From Lachnospiraceae bacterium (GTDB lineage: Bacteria; Bacillota; Clostridia; Lachnospirales; Lachnospiraceae), in contig SVDN01000013.1 of NCBI GenBank assembly GCA_015057825.1, positions 1-64,000 of the forward strand: 64,000 nt of DNA, read 5' to 3'. Within the stretch, counting starts at the first letter, position 1. Each line of letters opens with the position of its first letter. Position numbers and translations under genes: made by a program. Shown piece by piece: positions 35,257 to 44,354 of this stretch. The notes below the pieces were generated by a model. The model saw only the letters and a list, made by a program, of their open reading frames with translations, searched no databases and had not been told where the DNA came from.

Positions 35257-36033
35257 TCAGGCATTTTCCTCTACACCTTTATATCCTCTCGGTGTAACCA
35301 TTCGGCCGTCTATAACCTGAGTTTTTGTGTTACCGATAAAGACTGTGGTGAACATATCAACCTGAACGTCTTTCAATTCCCCCAAGCTGTATAAAGTCAT
35401 CTTTTCGCCCTCACGTCCGATATTTTCCACCGTTCCGCAAACCAAGCTTTCCGCTTGATGCCTTAAAATAATATCACAAGCTTTTTTAAGATAATAATGA
35501 CGTTTAATGCTGGATGGATTGTAAAATACAATTACAAAATCCGCTGCGGCGGCGTTTTCAATTCTTTTTTCAATTAATTCCCAAGGTGTTAAAAGGTCGC
35601 TTAAGGAAATTACCGCAAAATCGTGAATTAATGGCGCTCCCAGCACTGCAGCCCCGCTTAAAGTCGCTGTAACACCGCTTACATTTTCCACTTCCACATC
35701 CGGATATTCTTCTTTTAAAGTAAGCATAAGTCCGCTCATGCCGTAAACGCCCGCATCTCCGGAGCAAACCATGGCAACGCATTTACCTTTCTTCGCCTCT
35801 TCAAAAGCCATTTTGCAGCGCTCAACTTCCTTTTTCATAGGCGTTGTAAGAAATTCAATTTCTTTTTTTGCCTTAAGATCAGAATCATCAAACATCTTTT
35901 TTACCAAATCCACATAAACCGGGTAACCTACGATGCAATCGCATTCTTCCAAGGCTTTTGCGGCTTTGATTGTCATATATTCATAGGCTCCCGGCCCTAT
36001 TCCGACTACATATATTTTACTCAAATTCAACAC
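35257..36033 (-). CDS. cbiH: Cobalt-precorrin-3B C17-methyltransferase
   Basis: A 258-residue SAM-dependent tetrapyrrole methyltransferase. YVVGIGPGAYEYMTIKAAKAL is the N-terminal motif (shown in part), followed by CSGDAGVYGMSG and VSGVTATLSGAAVLGAPL. CbiH methylates C17 and contracts the corrin ring, turning cobalt-precorrin-3 into cobalt-precorrin-4 in the anaerobic pathway. The start overlaps the cbiG end by 17 bases. It is last in the riboswitch-controlled operon. Confidence 0.92.
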   Translation of the reverse strand: MLNLSKIYVVGIGPGAYEYMTIKAAKALEECDCIVGYPVYVDLVKKMFDDSDLKAKKEIEFLTTPMKKEVERCKMAFEEAKKGKCVAMVCSGDAGVYGMSGLMLTLKEEYPDVEVENVSGVTATLSGAAVLGAPLIHDFAVISLSDLLTPWELIEKRIENAAAADFVIVFYNPSSIKRHYYLKKACDIILRHQAESLVCGTVENIGREGEKMTLYSLGELKDVQVDMFTTVFIGNTKTQVIDGRMVTPRGYKGVEENA

Positions 36034-37090
36034 TCCAATCTATTTTTGCAACAGCAAGTGTAATACCGTCGCATTTTTTCTTTTTCAGCAATAAATTATC
36101 CTTTACTAAACCGGGATTAATTTCGGAAACATATTTAATTAAGGCTCTTTCGCATACATTGTCAATTCCGGTTACGCTTTTTACAAAATCCGATTTTTCA
36201 AAATCGCCTTCAACCTCTTCCAATTCTTTTGCATTGTAATATGAGCTTTTTAAGCCGTAACGCTCAATAAAAATGTTTAAGCCCTGCTCATCCTTTTTTA
36301 AGTCAATGGAAGCAAGAGCGCCTATTGCTTCTTTTGCAAATCCAAGTCTGTCCGTTTCTTCCAAAACCGCTTTTTCAATCTCCATGGCTGCCTTGCCTCT
36401 TTTGCAGCCCAGCCCCAAAATAATTGATTTCGGCACAAGTCTTAAAACATTCAGACCATAAAAATTGTCCAAAAGCTTTCTGTCCGATATAAAAATACAA
36501 TTTTTCAGTTTTCCGATACAATCATTAATATCATTTAATAAAACAAATTCATCCGGCACTTTTCCGATTATTTCCCCATCGCAAACAAGTCCGATTTTGT
36601 CGCCGTCAACAAGCCGGGCGGCAAAGCTTTTTTCCATTTCAAAATCCGTTATTACAAGTCCGTTTTTTACGGCAAATACATCGATTGCAATTTTGTCGTT
36701 AACATCGGATGCAGTAGTGATAACGGGATTTGCACCAAGCTTGTTTGCCAAAATATTGGTAATCTCGTTTGCACCGCCTATATGTCCTGAAAGAACCGAG
36801 ATAACGTTTTTTCCCTTTTCGTCCATAACTATTACGGCAGGGTCTGTAAGCTTGGATTTAATAAAAGGCGCAATATGCCTTACTGCAATGCCCATAGCGC
36901 ATATAAACAGCAAAACATCGCAGGTTTCAAACTGCTCTTTAACCCAAAGTGTTGTGTTTTTTGGCTTAAATGCAATATTGATTTCATAGTCATCCGATTC
37001 AAATTTTATTGATTTGATTTTTTCGGCCAATTCTTTTGCGGCTTGTGTATAGCAAAGAATAGCCATTTTCTTTTTCTTTACTTCAAACAT
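36017..37090 (-). CDS. cbiG: Cobalt-precorrin-5A hydrolase
   Basis: A 357-residue protein. The N-terminal and middle domains contain FICAMGIAVRHIAPFIKSK and VISVLSGHIGGANEITN, and the C-terminal CbiG domain shows ILGLGCKRGK and GALASIDLKKDE. CbiG opens the delta-lactone of cobalt-precorrin-5A, releasing acetaldehyde, and occurs only in the anaerobic corrin pathway. It lies 22 bases after cbiF and overlaps cbiH. Confidence 0.93.
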   Translation of the reverse strand: MFEVKKKKMAILCYTQAAKELAEKIKSIKFESDDYEINIAFKPKNTTLWVKEQFETCDVLLFICAMGIAVRHIAPFIKSKLTDPAVIVMDEKGKNVISVLSGHIGGANEITNILANKLGANPVITTASDVNDKIAIDVFAVKNGLVITDFEMEKSFAARLVDGDKIGLVCDGEIIGKVPDEFVLLNDINDCIGKLKNCIFISDRKLLDNFYGLNVLRLVPKSIILGLGCKRGKAAMEIEKAVLEETDRLGFAKEAIGALASIDLKKDEQGLNIFIERYGLKSSYYNAKELEEVEGDFEKSDFVKSVTGIDNVCERALIKYVSEINPGLVKDNLLLKKKKCDGITLAVAKIDWSVEFE

Positions 37091-37112
37091 TATGTTAACC
37101 TATTATTATAAG

Positions 37113-37871
37113 CTACTTGCTCGCTTCGCGAAATTCAGTGGTAAATGTCGGATCATAAAGCTTCGATCTTTCGTAATTTGTATGTGTTACCGCATCACCT
37201 ATTATCATAAGGGCTGTTTTGGTAATATTGTTATCTTTAGCTGTTTTTGCAAGTGTTCCCACAGTACAAATAATCTTCTTTTCTTCGGGCCATGTTGCCT
37301 TATAAACAATAGCGGCCGGCGTATCTTCTTTGTATCCGCCTTTTATAAGCTCTTTTGATAATTCCTCCAAAAGTCCGGTACTTAAGAAAATAACCATTGT
37401 GGCATTGTGAGCCGCAAATGAAGCGATTTTTTCTTTTTCCGGCACCGGGGTTCTGCCTTCCATACGTGTAATAATCACGCTTTGAGAAACATCCGGCAAA
37501 GTATATTCAAGATTAAGAGCCGAAGCGGCACCGCAAAATGCACTTACGCCGGGAGTACTCTTGTATTCAATCTTCTTTTCGTCAAGAATATCCATTTGTT
37601 CTCGGATTGCGCCGTAAACACATGGATCTCCGGTATGAAGACGTACTGTCATTTTGCCCTCATTTTCGGCTTTTTCCATAACTTCTATTACTTCTTCCAG
37701 AGTCATTTTTGCGCTGTCATAAACCTCGCAAGAATCTTTTTTATAATCCAAAAGTGCCGGATTAACCAATGAACCCGCATAAATGATAACATCCGCTTCG
37801 CCAAGAAGTTTTGCGCCTCTGACAGTTATTAAATCTACCGCTCCGGAACCCGCTCCCACAAAATTAATCAT
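37113..37871 (-). CDS. cbiF: Cobalt-precorrin-4 C11-methyltransferase
   Basis: A 252-residue methyltransferase with FVGAGSGAVDLITVRGAKLL, VRLHTGDPCVYGAIREQM and STPGVSAFCGAASALNLEYT-type motifs. CbiF/CobM methylates C11 of (cobalt-)precorrin-4 to give precorrin-5A. It lies 19 bases downstream of cbiL. Placement beside cbiG and cbiD supports the cobalt-dependent version. Confidence 0.94.
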   Translation of the reverse strand: MINFVGAGSGAVDLITVRGAKLLGEADVIIYAGSLVNPALLDYKKDSCEVYDSAKMTLEEVIEVMEKAENEGKMTVRLHTGDPCVYGAIREQMDILDEKKIEYKSTPGVSAFCGAASALNLEYTLPDVSQSVIITRMEGRTPVPEKEKIASFAAHNATMVIFLSTGLLEELSKELIKGGYKEDTPAAIVYKATWPEEKKIICTVGTLAKTAKDNNITKTALMIIGDAVTHTNYERSKLYDPTFTTEFREASK

Positions 37872-37890
37872 ATTGACCTCCTGTATGATT

Positions 37891-38610
37891 TTATTGTTTT
37901 AAATGTTCTTTAACTATAATAATGCTGAAATAGCCCGAATCTTCGGGAATATCCTCAACACATTCAAATACTCTTTCATTTGCCATAGAGCAATTTTCAA
38001 CCATTTTAACACTGACTGTTTTGTTTGATTTTTCGCATTCGGAAATATACGCTCTTAATTCTTCCTTCACCGCTTTCATTTGCTTTCCGGCTTTCATAAG
38101 AATTTTGCTTCCCGGAAGTCTTAAGGCATCATGGATTTCATAAGATGCCGGAATAATGTGAAGCATCTCGTCTTTTTCGGAAAGCGAATCGTTCAGACGC
38201 GCCGAAACCGCGCAAAATGACGGGATTCCGTTAATAATCGCAGTGTTGTAGCCTCTATTTTCGATTTCCTTATAGATGTAAATGTAAGTACCGTAAATGC
38301 ATGGATCTCCAAGAATTATAAAGGCAACGTTTTTGCCATCTTTCAGGCATCGCTCTATCATGTCCGCTCCGGCCTTAAAAGCCTCTTCCAGCTTGATTTT
38401 ATCTTTTGTCATGGGCATATCGATTTCCAAAAGGGGCTTTTTATCCAAATCTTTAACAAGCCCCGCTGCAATTTTATACGCCACGCTGTCATCTTTGTTT
38501 TTGCAAGGAACGGCAATAACATCAGCATCTATAATACATTTAACGGCTTTGTAGGTCATGTTTTCCGGATCTCCCGGACCCACGCCTACTCCGTACAAAG
38601 TTCCCGACAT
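37891..38610 (-). CDS. cbiL: Cobalt-precorrin-2 C20-methyltransferase
   Basis: A 239-residue methyltransferase opening with LYGVGVGPGDPENMTYKAVK and containing FIILGDPCIYGTYIYIYKEI and GIPSFCAVSARLN. CbiL/CobI adds the C20 methyl to (cobalt-)precorrin-2. The start lies 25 bases inside cbiD, so the two are tightly coupled. Confidence 0.94.
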   Translation of the reverse strand: MSGTLYGVGVGPGDPENMTYKAVKCIIDADVIAVPCKNKDDSVAYKIAAGLVKDLDKKPLLEIDMPMTKDKIKLEEAFKAGADMIERCLKDGKNVAFIILGDPCIYGTYIYIYKEIENRGYNTAIINGIPSFCAVSARLNDSLSEKDEMLHIIPASYEIHDALRLPGSKILMKAGKQMKAVKEELRAYISECEKSNKTVSVKMVENCSMANERVFECVEDIPEDSGYFSIIIVKEHLKQ

Positions 38611-39743
38611 ATTTCATCAACCTTTCCGGCTTTACCAAGCTCTCCGTGTTCGTTTGAAAACAAAATCACGCCAAAATCGATATTGCCATATGTTCTGTTA
38701 TTTAAATAAAATAGAATTCTTTCTAAAATGTTATCTAAAGTTTCTTTTACAATGCCATGTTTTTTAAGGACATTAACAGCCTCATCCGTTGTAAGACATG
38801 ACATTATTTCTTTGAGTGTTTCATTATCCGCACCCGCCCTTAAGGCATTTGCAGCCATTATTTCCATACGTGAATCAGCATTTTTTGAGTGAGTATTCAT
38901 AATGCCGCCCGCTACTTTTACGAATTTGCCGATATGGCTTACAAATAAAATCCCCTTAACGCCAAGCTCCAAAGCGTAATCAAGTGTTTCTCCCACAAAA
39001 TTACTGCACTTTAAAGCATCTTCCGAAAGCACCGGAATATTGGTGGATAAAAAGCTTTTGCCATAATTACCCGGAGTAATAACAAGATATTTTGACCCCC
39101 GATTAACCTTTTGGCGCATTTCCAGCTTAATACTTGCAATCAAGGCCTCCTCGCTCATAGGCTCCACAATGCCGCTGGTGCCGAGAACGGAAATGCCGCC
39201 TTCTATGCCAAGACGAGGATTAAAAGTTCTTTTTGAGATTTCCACACCTTCCGGGATTTCTATAGTTATGTTAACCTCACCCAAAAAGTCGTTTTCTTCG
39301 CATATTTCCCTAACAGCTTCTTTTATCATCTCTCTGGGAACCTTGTTAATTGCCGCTTCGCCCACAGCTTGTTCAAGGCCCGGTTTTGTTACGCGGCCAA
39401 CACCGACTCCACCGTCAAGATTGATTTTCAAAGAACTTCCTTCCTTTGAAACAATCTTAAAGCTGGAATAAACCATGATTCCGTCCGTAACATCCGGATC
39501 GTCCCCGGCGTCTTTCTTTATGGCGCATTTTATCTCGTTTTCGCTTAAATGGCTGATTTCAAGGACATCAAGGTTAAGCAATATTCCCTTTGGCGTCATT
39601 AACTTGATATTGGATATATCTTCTTTTGTAAAACAAATAACAGCCGCAGCTTTGCTTGCTGCAGCGGCGCAACTGCCCGTGGTGTAACCAAGAGCAAGTT
39701 TTTTATTGTCTTTAAAAACATATTGTCCTATGCCTTTTCCCAT
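38586..39743 (-). CDS. cbiD: Cobalt-precorrin-5B C1-methyltransferase
   Basis: A 385-residue CbiD. Signatures include LALGYTTGSCAAAASKAAA, GVGVGRVTKPGLEQAVGEAA, EGGISVLGTSGIVEPMSEEA and HIGKFVKVAGGIMNTHS. It methylates C1 of cobalt-precorrin-5B, giving cobalt-precorrin-6A, and is diagnostic of the anaerobic route. It follows the importer ATPase gene by 54 bases. Confidence 0.96.
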   Translation of the reverse strand: MGKGIGQYVFKDNKKLALGYTTGSCAAAASKAAAVICFTKEDISNIKLMTPKGILLNLDVLEISHLSENEIKCAIKKDAGDDPDVTDGIMVYSSFKIVSKEGSSLKINLDGGVGVGRVTKPGLEQAVGEAAINKVPREMIKEAVREICEENDFLGEVNITIEIPEGVEISKRTFNPRLGIEGGISVLGTSGIVEPMSEEALIASIKLEMRQKVNRGSKYLVITPGNYGKSFLSTNIPVLSEDALKCSNFVGETLDYALELGVKGILFVSHIGKFVKVAGGIMNTHSKNADSRMEIMAANALRAGADNETLKEIMSCLTTDEAVNVLKKHGIVKETLDNILERILFYLNNRTYGNIDFGVILFSNEHGELGKAGKVDEICRELCTE

Positions 39744-39797
39744 ATCAAAACCTTTTTTCTTTTAAATTACATTAAGGATTATCCCTTAAAATCATGG

Positions 39798-40901
39798 CTA
39801 TCTGTATTCAATATCCAAGCCCAAGCTTTTTGCGCTGTCCAAAAGCTTTTGGTTAATAGCGTTAACCGGCCCGAATTCCTTGCAAGTGCAAATAACTTTA
39901 TTGCACTTTTTCAACAGATTCAAAGCTTTTTCATAAGCCTCTTCTCCAAAAATCGCAAAAGCTTTTTCGCTTACGGTCTCGGAGGCTAATGCCTTGGAAA
40001 CCTGGTAATCAATATCATTTTCACTTAATATACCGCAATAGAAAGGAATTCGTTTCTTTTGAAGTTCTCTGAAAATATTGATTCCGCTACCGTTTCCGGC
40101 TATTACAAATGTTTCCGGGATGCCCTCGGGACGCGGCAACTCCACGCTACCGAAGCAAATATTGTACTCACCCTTTTGAATATCGTAAAGCTCTTTAATG
40201 GAATCCCCCACAAATATCTCCTCGGGGCTTCCGTATTTTACAATATATTCACCCTTTACACACATAATATTATCCGATATTTTTTGCGCAAGGTCAATTT
40301 CATGCAAAGATAAAATAACAACAATGTCGTTTTCTTTTGCCATTTTTCTGAGGATATCAAGAAGTTCCAACTTGTGCTTTATATCAAGAAATGAGGTCGG
40401 TTCATCAAGGATGATGATTTCCGGCTGCTGACAAATTGCTCTGGCAAGCATGATTCTTTGTCTTTGACCATCACTGATTGCCGTGAAATCTCTGTTTGCA
40501 ATCTCGCTCGAATTTGTCATTTCCATGGCATCATCAATGATTTTGTTGTCCTCTTCGGTCAAAAAGCCAAGTCGTCCCGTATAAGGATAACGGCCCGAAG
40601 CCACAACATCTCTGCATGTCATAAGTTCCGGTTTCATGCGTTCCGTTAAAACCACTGCCATTTTTGTTGAGATTTCCTTGTATGACATGGAAGAAAGCAT
40701 GGATTTATCTATCATTACGGTACCCGCAATGGTCTTTAGATGACTGCTTATGGATTTTAAAATTGTTGATTTACCCGCTCCGTTCGGACCTATAAGTGTA
40801 AGAATTTCGCCGCGTTTTAGCTCGATATTAATGTCTTTTATAAGAGGTTTACCATTATAGCCGACGGATAATTTTTCGGTTTTAAAATAAAAATCTGCCA
40901 T
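39798..40901 (-). CDS. btuD: Corrinoid ABC importer ATPase with C-terminal extension (BtuD-like)
   Basis: A 367-residue protein. Residues 1-255 form the ABC ATPase: Walker A GPNGAGKST, signature AISDGQRQRIMLARAI, Walker B IIILDEPTSFLD and the switch His in ILSLHEIDLAQ. The last 110 residues, after VELPRPEG, form an extra domain (VIAGNGSGINIFREL, then GILSENDIDYQVSKALA) of a type I recall from clostridial cobalamin operons, whose role is unknown. A riboswitch upstream and corrin genes downstream make a corrinoid substrate likely. The symbol is by context. Confidence 0.85.
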   Translation of the reverse strand: MADFYFKTEKLSVGYNGKPLIKDINIELKRGEILTLIGPNGAGKSTILKSISSHLKTIAGTVMIDKSMLSSMSYKEISTKMAVVLTERMKPELMTCRDVVASGRYPYTGRLGFLTEEDNKIIDDAMEMTNSSEIANRDFTAISDGQRQRIMLARAICQQPEIIILDEPTSFLDIKHKLELLDILRKMAKENDIVVILSLHEIDLAQKISDNIMCVKGEYIVKYGSPEEIFVGDSIKELYDIQKGEYNICFGSVELPRPEGIPETFVIAGNGSGINIFRELQKKRIPFYCGILSENDIDYQVSKALASETVSEKAFAIFGEEAYEKALNLLKKCNKVICTCKEFGPVNAINQKLLDSAKSLGLDIEYR

Positions 40902-40910
40902 AACTGCCTC

Positions 40911-41969
40911 CTATACTCTCGAACGTCTTTTGATAATCATCCAAATTACAACAGGTGCGCCGAAAATTGCCGTAACCGTGCTGATGCTAAGCTCCGATGG
41001 CGCAAATGCAGTCCTTGCAATCAAATCGCAAGCGGAACAAAATACCGCGCCGCCAAGAAAAGCCGCAGGGATAACCACAATAGGCTTCGAAGTTTTTAAG
41101 AAAAGTTTTATAAGGTGCGGAACCGCAATACCCACAAAAGAAATAGGACCCGCAAAAGCCGTAACGCAAGCCGATAAAATGCTTGAAAGGATAATAAGGG
41201 CAACCTTAAAAACTTTTATATTAACGCCCATACTTTGGGCATAGGATTCACCCAATTGGAAAGCGCCGATAGGCTTAGACATGAAAAATACAACAACTGC
41301 CGTAATAATTACAACAATCGCCGCCACTTGAACATTGGACCAGGACATGCCCGAAAAGCTGCCCTTTGACCAGTTATGAAGGTTAACTATATCGGAATCG
41401 TTTGCGAAGGTAACCACAAAGTCCGTTATTGCGGTACAAATATAACCAATCATAATACCCGCAACCAAAAGCATGGACATTCGATTGACCTTTTTGGACA
41501 CTAAAAGAACAAATCCCACGGAAATCAAGGAACCGATAAAGGCCGCAATAATAAGTTCTGCTGAATTAACGTGTCCCACAGCTTGCGTAATTACAATCAT
41601 TGCAAAGGCAACCACCAGCTTTGCACCGGATGAAATACCGAGTATATAGGGACCCGCGATTGGATTTGCAAAGAATGTTTGAAGCAAGAAACCCGAAAGT
41701 GCCAAAGCTCCGCCAAGAATAGCCGCCATCAAAAGACGAGGCATTCTGATTTTCCAGATAATGCCATATTGCACATCATCTCCGGCTCCTCCGAAAAGAA
41801 TATTCAGAATATCTTTTGCGGAAATATCCACACTTCCGATTTTGATATTTAAAATCAGAATAATAATTAAAGCGATGATTAATACAGCAAAAACAATGCC
41901 GTATCTTGAAATACGTTTCAAGTCATCGCTTCTTTTGTTATGTAAAGATGTTGCAGTTTTTGAATTCAC
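40911..41969 (-). CDS. btuC: Corrinoid ABC importer permease (FecCD family, BtuC-like)
   Basis: A 352-residue protein with about ten membrane segments. KIRMPRLLMAAILGGALALSG, FANPIAGPYILGISSGAKLV and GPISFVGIAVPHLIKL are the FecCD signatures. It forms the channel of the importer with BtuD and the lipoprotein BtuF. Ten bases separate it from the ATPase gene. A hairpin (about 42010-42047) lies between it and the upstream binding-protein gene. Confidence 0.88.
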   Translation of the reverse strand: MNSKTATSLHNKRSDDLKRISRYGIVFAVLIIALIIILILNIKIGSVDISAKDILNILFGGAGDDVQYGIIWKIRMPRLLMAAILGGALALSGFLLQTFFANPIAGPYILGISSGAKLVVAFAMIVITQAVGHVNSAELIIAAFIGSLISVGFVLLVSKKVNRMSMLLVAGIMIGYICTAITDFVVTFANDSDIVNLHNWSKGSFSGMSWSNVQVAAIVVIITAVVVFFMSKPIGAFQLGESYAQSMGVNIKVFKVALIILSSILSACVTAFAGPISFVGIAVPHLIKLFLKTSKPIVVIPAAFLGGAVFCSACDLIARTAFAPSELSISTVTAIFGAPVVIWMIIKRRSRV

Positions 41970-42078
41970 CTTATACCTCTTACTGTTTACGAATTAAATA
42001 TATTATCAATCGGCGGCTTTAGTGCCTATGTCACATAAAAGTCGCCGGTTGAATATTGTTGAATATAATCAGTTTGTA

Positions 42079-43248
42079 TTAGTGCAATTGTTTTAAATAT
42101 TGCATGTTTGCTATCATGTCCGCATCTCCCGAAAGAAGCGCACGCATGTCAACAATAACATCCGCAATGGCATCCGTTGCCTGATACATGTTTTTATCAG
42201 TACACCAAACCTGACCGTCTTTAACAGCCTTAAAATCTTTGAAAACTTCGTTCATGTTAATCAAATCGTCGATAGAGTTAATCTCTCCCTCAATCGTGCT
42301 GTTATATATTATAACATCTGCATTTACCGCTGTGTTATAAAATTCTTCCATTGTCATGGAAACCGTTGAAAGTGAGTTTTCATCTTCCAGTCCAACATTG
42401 TCGAAAATATATGTGCCGCCGGCGATTTCAATCATCTTTGCCACATAGTCGTTGGTTTTTCGCACCACCGCAAGGCCCGATGAGTTGATGCTGAAAAATG
42501 CAACGGTTTTGCCCGTTGGCTCTTCGCCTTCAACAGCCTTTACCTCAGCTACTTTTTCATCAAAAAACTTCTCGACCTTGTCTTCGTTTCCGGTTATAAT
42601 GCCGTATACCTTAACCCATTCCATACGGCCGAGAGGATTGGATTCACGACTTGAAAGATCCACAAATACAGGAATTCCAAGTTCTATAAGTTTTTCCTGA
42701 ACATCAGGTGTGTGATAAATCATAGTGGATTCGATTGCAAGTGAACATCCGGTGGTTAACATAAGTTCATAGTCCGGTTCGGAATATTTTCCCGCATATT
42801 TAAGTCTGCCCTCATCCATTGCTTTTTTTGCTTCTTCCGTATACCAATCATTCGCATTAATTCCCGAAAGAGATACACTGTCAATTCCTCCTATGGCATT
42901 GACCAAAGCCATTGTGGCGGATGCAGCCAAATATATGTTTTTGGCAGGCTGATGGAATACTACCACATCACTCGGAAGATTTTCCGGCTCCTCGGCATTT
43001 TCAGGCACAACCAAAAGCTTGTCGCCCTCATATGTTTCAATGTATGTGTAGCCGCCTTTGTAGTAGTCTACGCTAAACTGCTCTGCATATTCGTTTTCCA
43101 TGGAAGACTCGTAAACGAGATTTCCGAGAGTTTTTGCCCCCGCATCCGGGTTATTGTCTGTTTTCTTTTCGCATCCCGTAAAAAGAGTTGCAAGCATTGC
43201 CCCAACAAGTACAACGGGAAGGAGTCTTTTTAATTTAAGATTTTTCAT
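42079..43248 (-). CDS. btuF: Corrinoid-binding lipoprotein (BtuF-like)
   Basis: A 389-residue lipoprotein with lipobox LFTGC (Cys26) and a type III binding-protein fold: VVVFHQPAKNIYLAASATMAL, YELMLTTGCSLAIES, PVFVDLSSRESNPLGR and ADVIIYNSTIEGEI. It captures the substrate for the BtuCD-like importer. Specificity for corrinoids is inferred from the upstream riboswitch and the downstream cbi genes, not from binding residues. Confidence 0.82.
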   Translation of the reverse strand: MKNLKLKRLLPVVLVGAMLATLFTGCEKKTDNNPDAGAKTLGNLVYESSMENEYAEQFSVDYYKGGYTYIETYEGDKLLVVPENAEEPENLPSDVVVFHQPAKNIYLAASATMALVNAIGGIDSVSLSGINANDWYTEEAKKAMDEGRLKYAGKYSEPDYELMLTTGCSLAIESTMIYHTPDVQEKLIELGIPVFVDLSSRESNPLGRMEWVKVYGIITGNEDKVEKFFDEKVAEVKAVEGEEPTGKTVAFFSINSSGLAVVRKTNDYVAKMIEIAGGTYIFDNVGLEDENSLSTVSMTMEEFYNTAVNADVIIYNSTIEGEINSIDDLINMNEVFKDFKAVKDGQVWCTDKNMYQATDAIADVIVDMRALLSGDADMIANMQYLKQLH

Positions 43249-43289
43249 TTGTAAAACCTCAATAAATTGCTAATTTTTGTTCTATTTAT

Positions 43290-44210
43290 CTATTCCGCAT
43301 CGTTATTATCGGAATTATCGTTTGTTTCGGCTGTCTGATTATTATCATTTGTTGCTTTGTTTTTCTTTCTGATAAAAACCACGACAAGGCAGACAACAAC
43401 TGCAGCTGCGATAATGATAATTGCAATAATTACAGGAGCTGCTGATTTTGAATCGCCCTTATCTGAAGTTGTTGTTAAAATTTTATCATCACTATCCGAA
43501 GCATTTTTGTTTACAAATTTACCGTTTTCAAGGCTTAATTTATTATTGTTTGAATCAAAAACATTAACGTTTTCAAGATTGTCCGTTAATTCAACCAAAT
43601 CACCGTTATCGGCAACTTCAAAAAGCTTACCCTTTTCGATAACGTAAGTTTTGCCGTTTGCCGAAACAATGGTCATTTTATCGCCATCTTCTTTGATTTC
43701 ACCTTTGATTGTGAAAGATTGTGCTGCTGTTGTAGTCTCTTCTACAGTTGTCTCTTCTTGTACTGTGGTTGTTTCTGTTTCAACAGGAGCCGCATCTTCA
43801 GTAATTACGCCTGCAGGAAGAGATGATGATGCAAATGTAAGAGTATAATCGATAACATGAGGTTCGCTCATTGCAACGGTTTCGGCGCTTACCGCTATAG
43901 GAGTATCAAGTGCTGATACGGGAATGCCGTTAAAGGTTGAATAACCACCCGGATTATCATTATTAAATGTTACACCCGCAACACTCATCCAAGTATAGTT
44001 AACACTGTCAATCTGAATGTCTGCGGTCATATTTCCGCCGGATACATGCAAAGTCGCACTTGTAATTGTTCTACCGTGTGTGCCACCCTCCATTGTGCAG
44101 CCTATAGCATAGTCACCGTCTGCAACAGTAGCCGCAAATACATTAACCGATAAAGCAAATGTAATAATTACGGCCAAAACAAAAGTTGTTAATCTTTTAA
44201 GTCTTTTCAT
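43290..44210 (-). CDS. Secreted membrane-anchored surface protein in cobalamin operon (possible NEAT-like domain)
   Basis: I start at ATG 44208-44210 (SD AAAGGTG), giving 306 residues. A signal peptide (1-27, ending NVFAA) precedes a 120-residue beta-rich domain with ADGDYAIGCTMEGG, DSVNYTWMSVAGVTF, VSALDTPIAVSAETVAMSEP and HVIDYTLTFA. Its length and strand pattern recall NEAT or related ligand-binding sandwiches, which is inference. A Thr/Glu linker, a second small domain (GEIKEDGDKMTIVSANGKTY) and a C-terminal membrane helix plus charged tail follow. There is no sortase motif. It probably hands substrate to the BtuF-like lipoprotein encoded next. Confidence 0.7.
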   Translation of the reverse strand: MKRLKRLTTFVLAVIITFALSVNVFAATVADGDYAIGCTMEGGTHGRTITSATLHVSGGNMTADIQIDSVNYTWMSVAGVTFNNDNPGGYSTFNGIPVSALDTPIAVSAETVAMSEPHVIDYTLTFASSSLPAGVITEDAAPVETETTTVQEETTVEETTTAAQSFTIKGEIKEDGDKMTIVSANGKTYVIEKGKLFEVADNGDLVELTDNLENVNVFDSNNNKLSLENGKFVNKNASDSDDKILTTTSDKGDSKSAAPVIIAIIIIAAAVVVCLVVVFIRKKNKATNDNNQTAETNDNSDNNDAE

Positions 44211-44303
44211 GATATACACCTTTCACTTTCCCATATGTAACCGATTCCAATAATCATAAGCGAAAATAGCTTTCAATAATCAAAATCTTTTTTTATTACA
44301 GAT

Positions 44304-44328
44304 TGACCACCGAAAAAATCGGTGGTCA
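44304..44328 (-). terminator. Internal terminator between the two surface-protein genes
   Basis: A perfect ten-base-pair stem (TGACCACCGA/TCGGTGGTCA) with an A5 loop, 26 bases after the stop of the first surface-protein gene. The minus strand downstream has AATCTG then TAATAAAAAAAG. It may reduce expression of the distal transporter and biosynthetic genes relative to the first gene. Confidence 0.7.
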
Positions 44329-44354
44329 TTCTATTTTAATCAATAATAATCAAA

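Noticed and set aside
36465-36989. 174-codon plus-strand open frame
   Set aside because: It is antisense to cbiG, which has strong family motifs. Ser/Pro/Thr-rich shadow frame.
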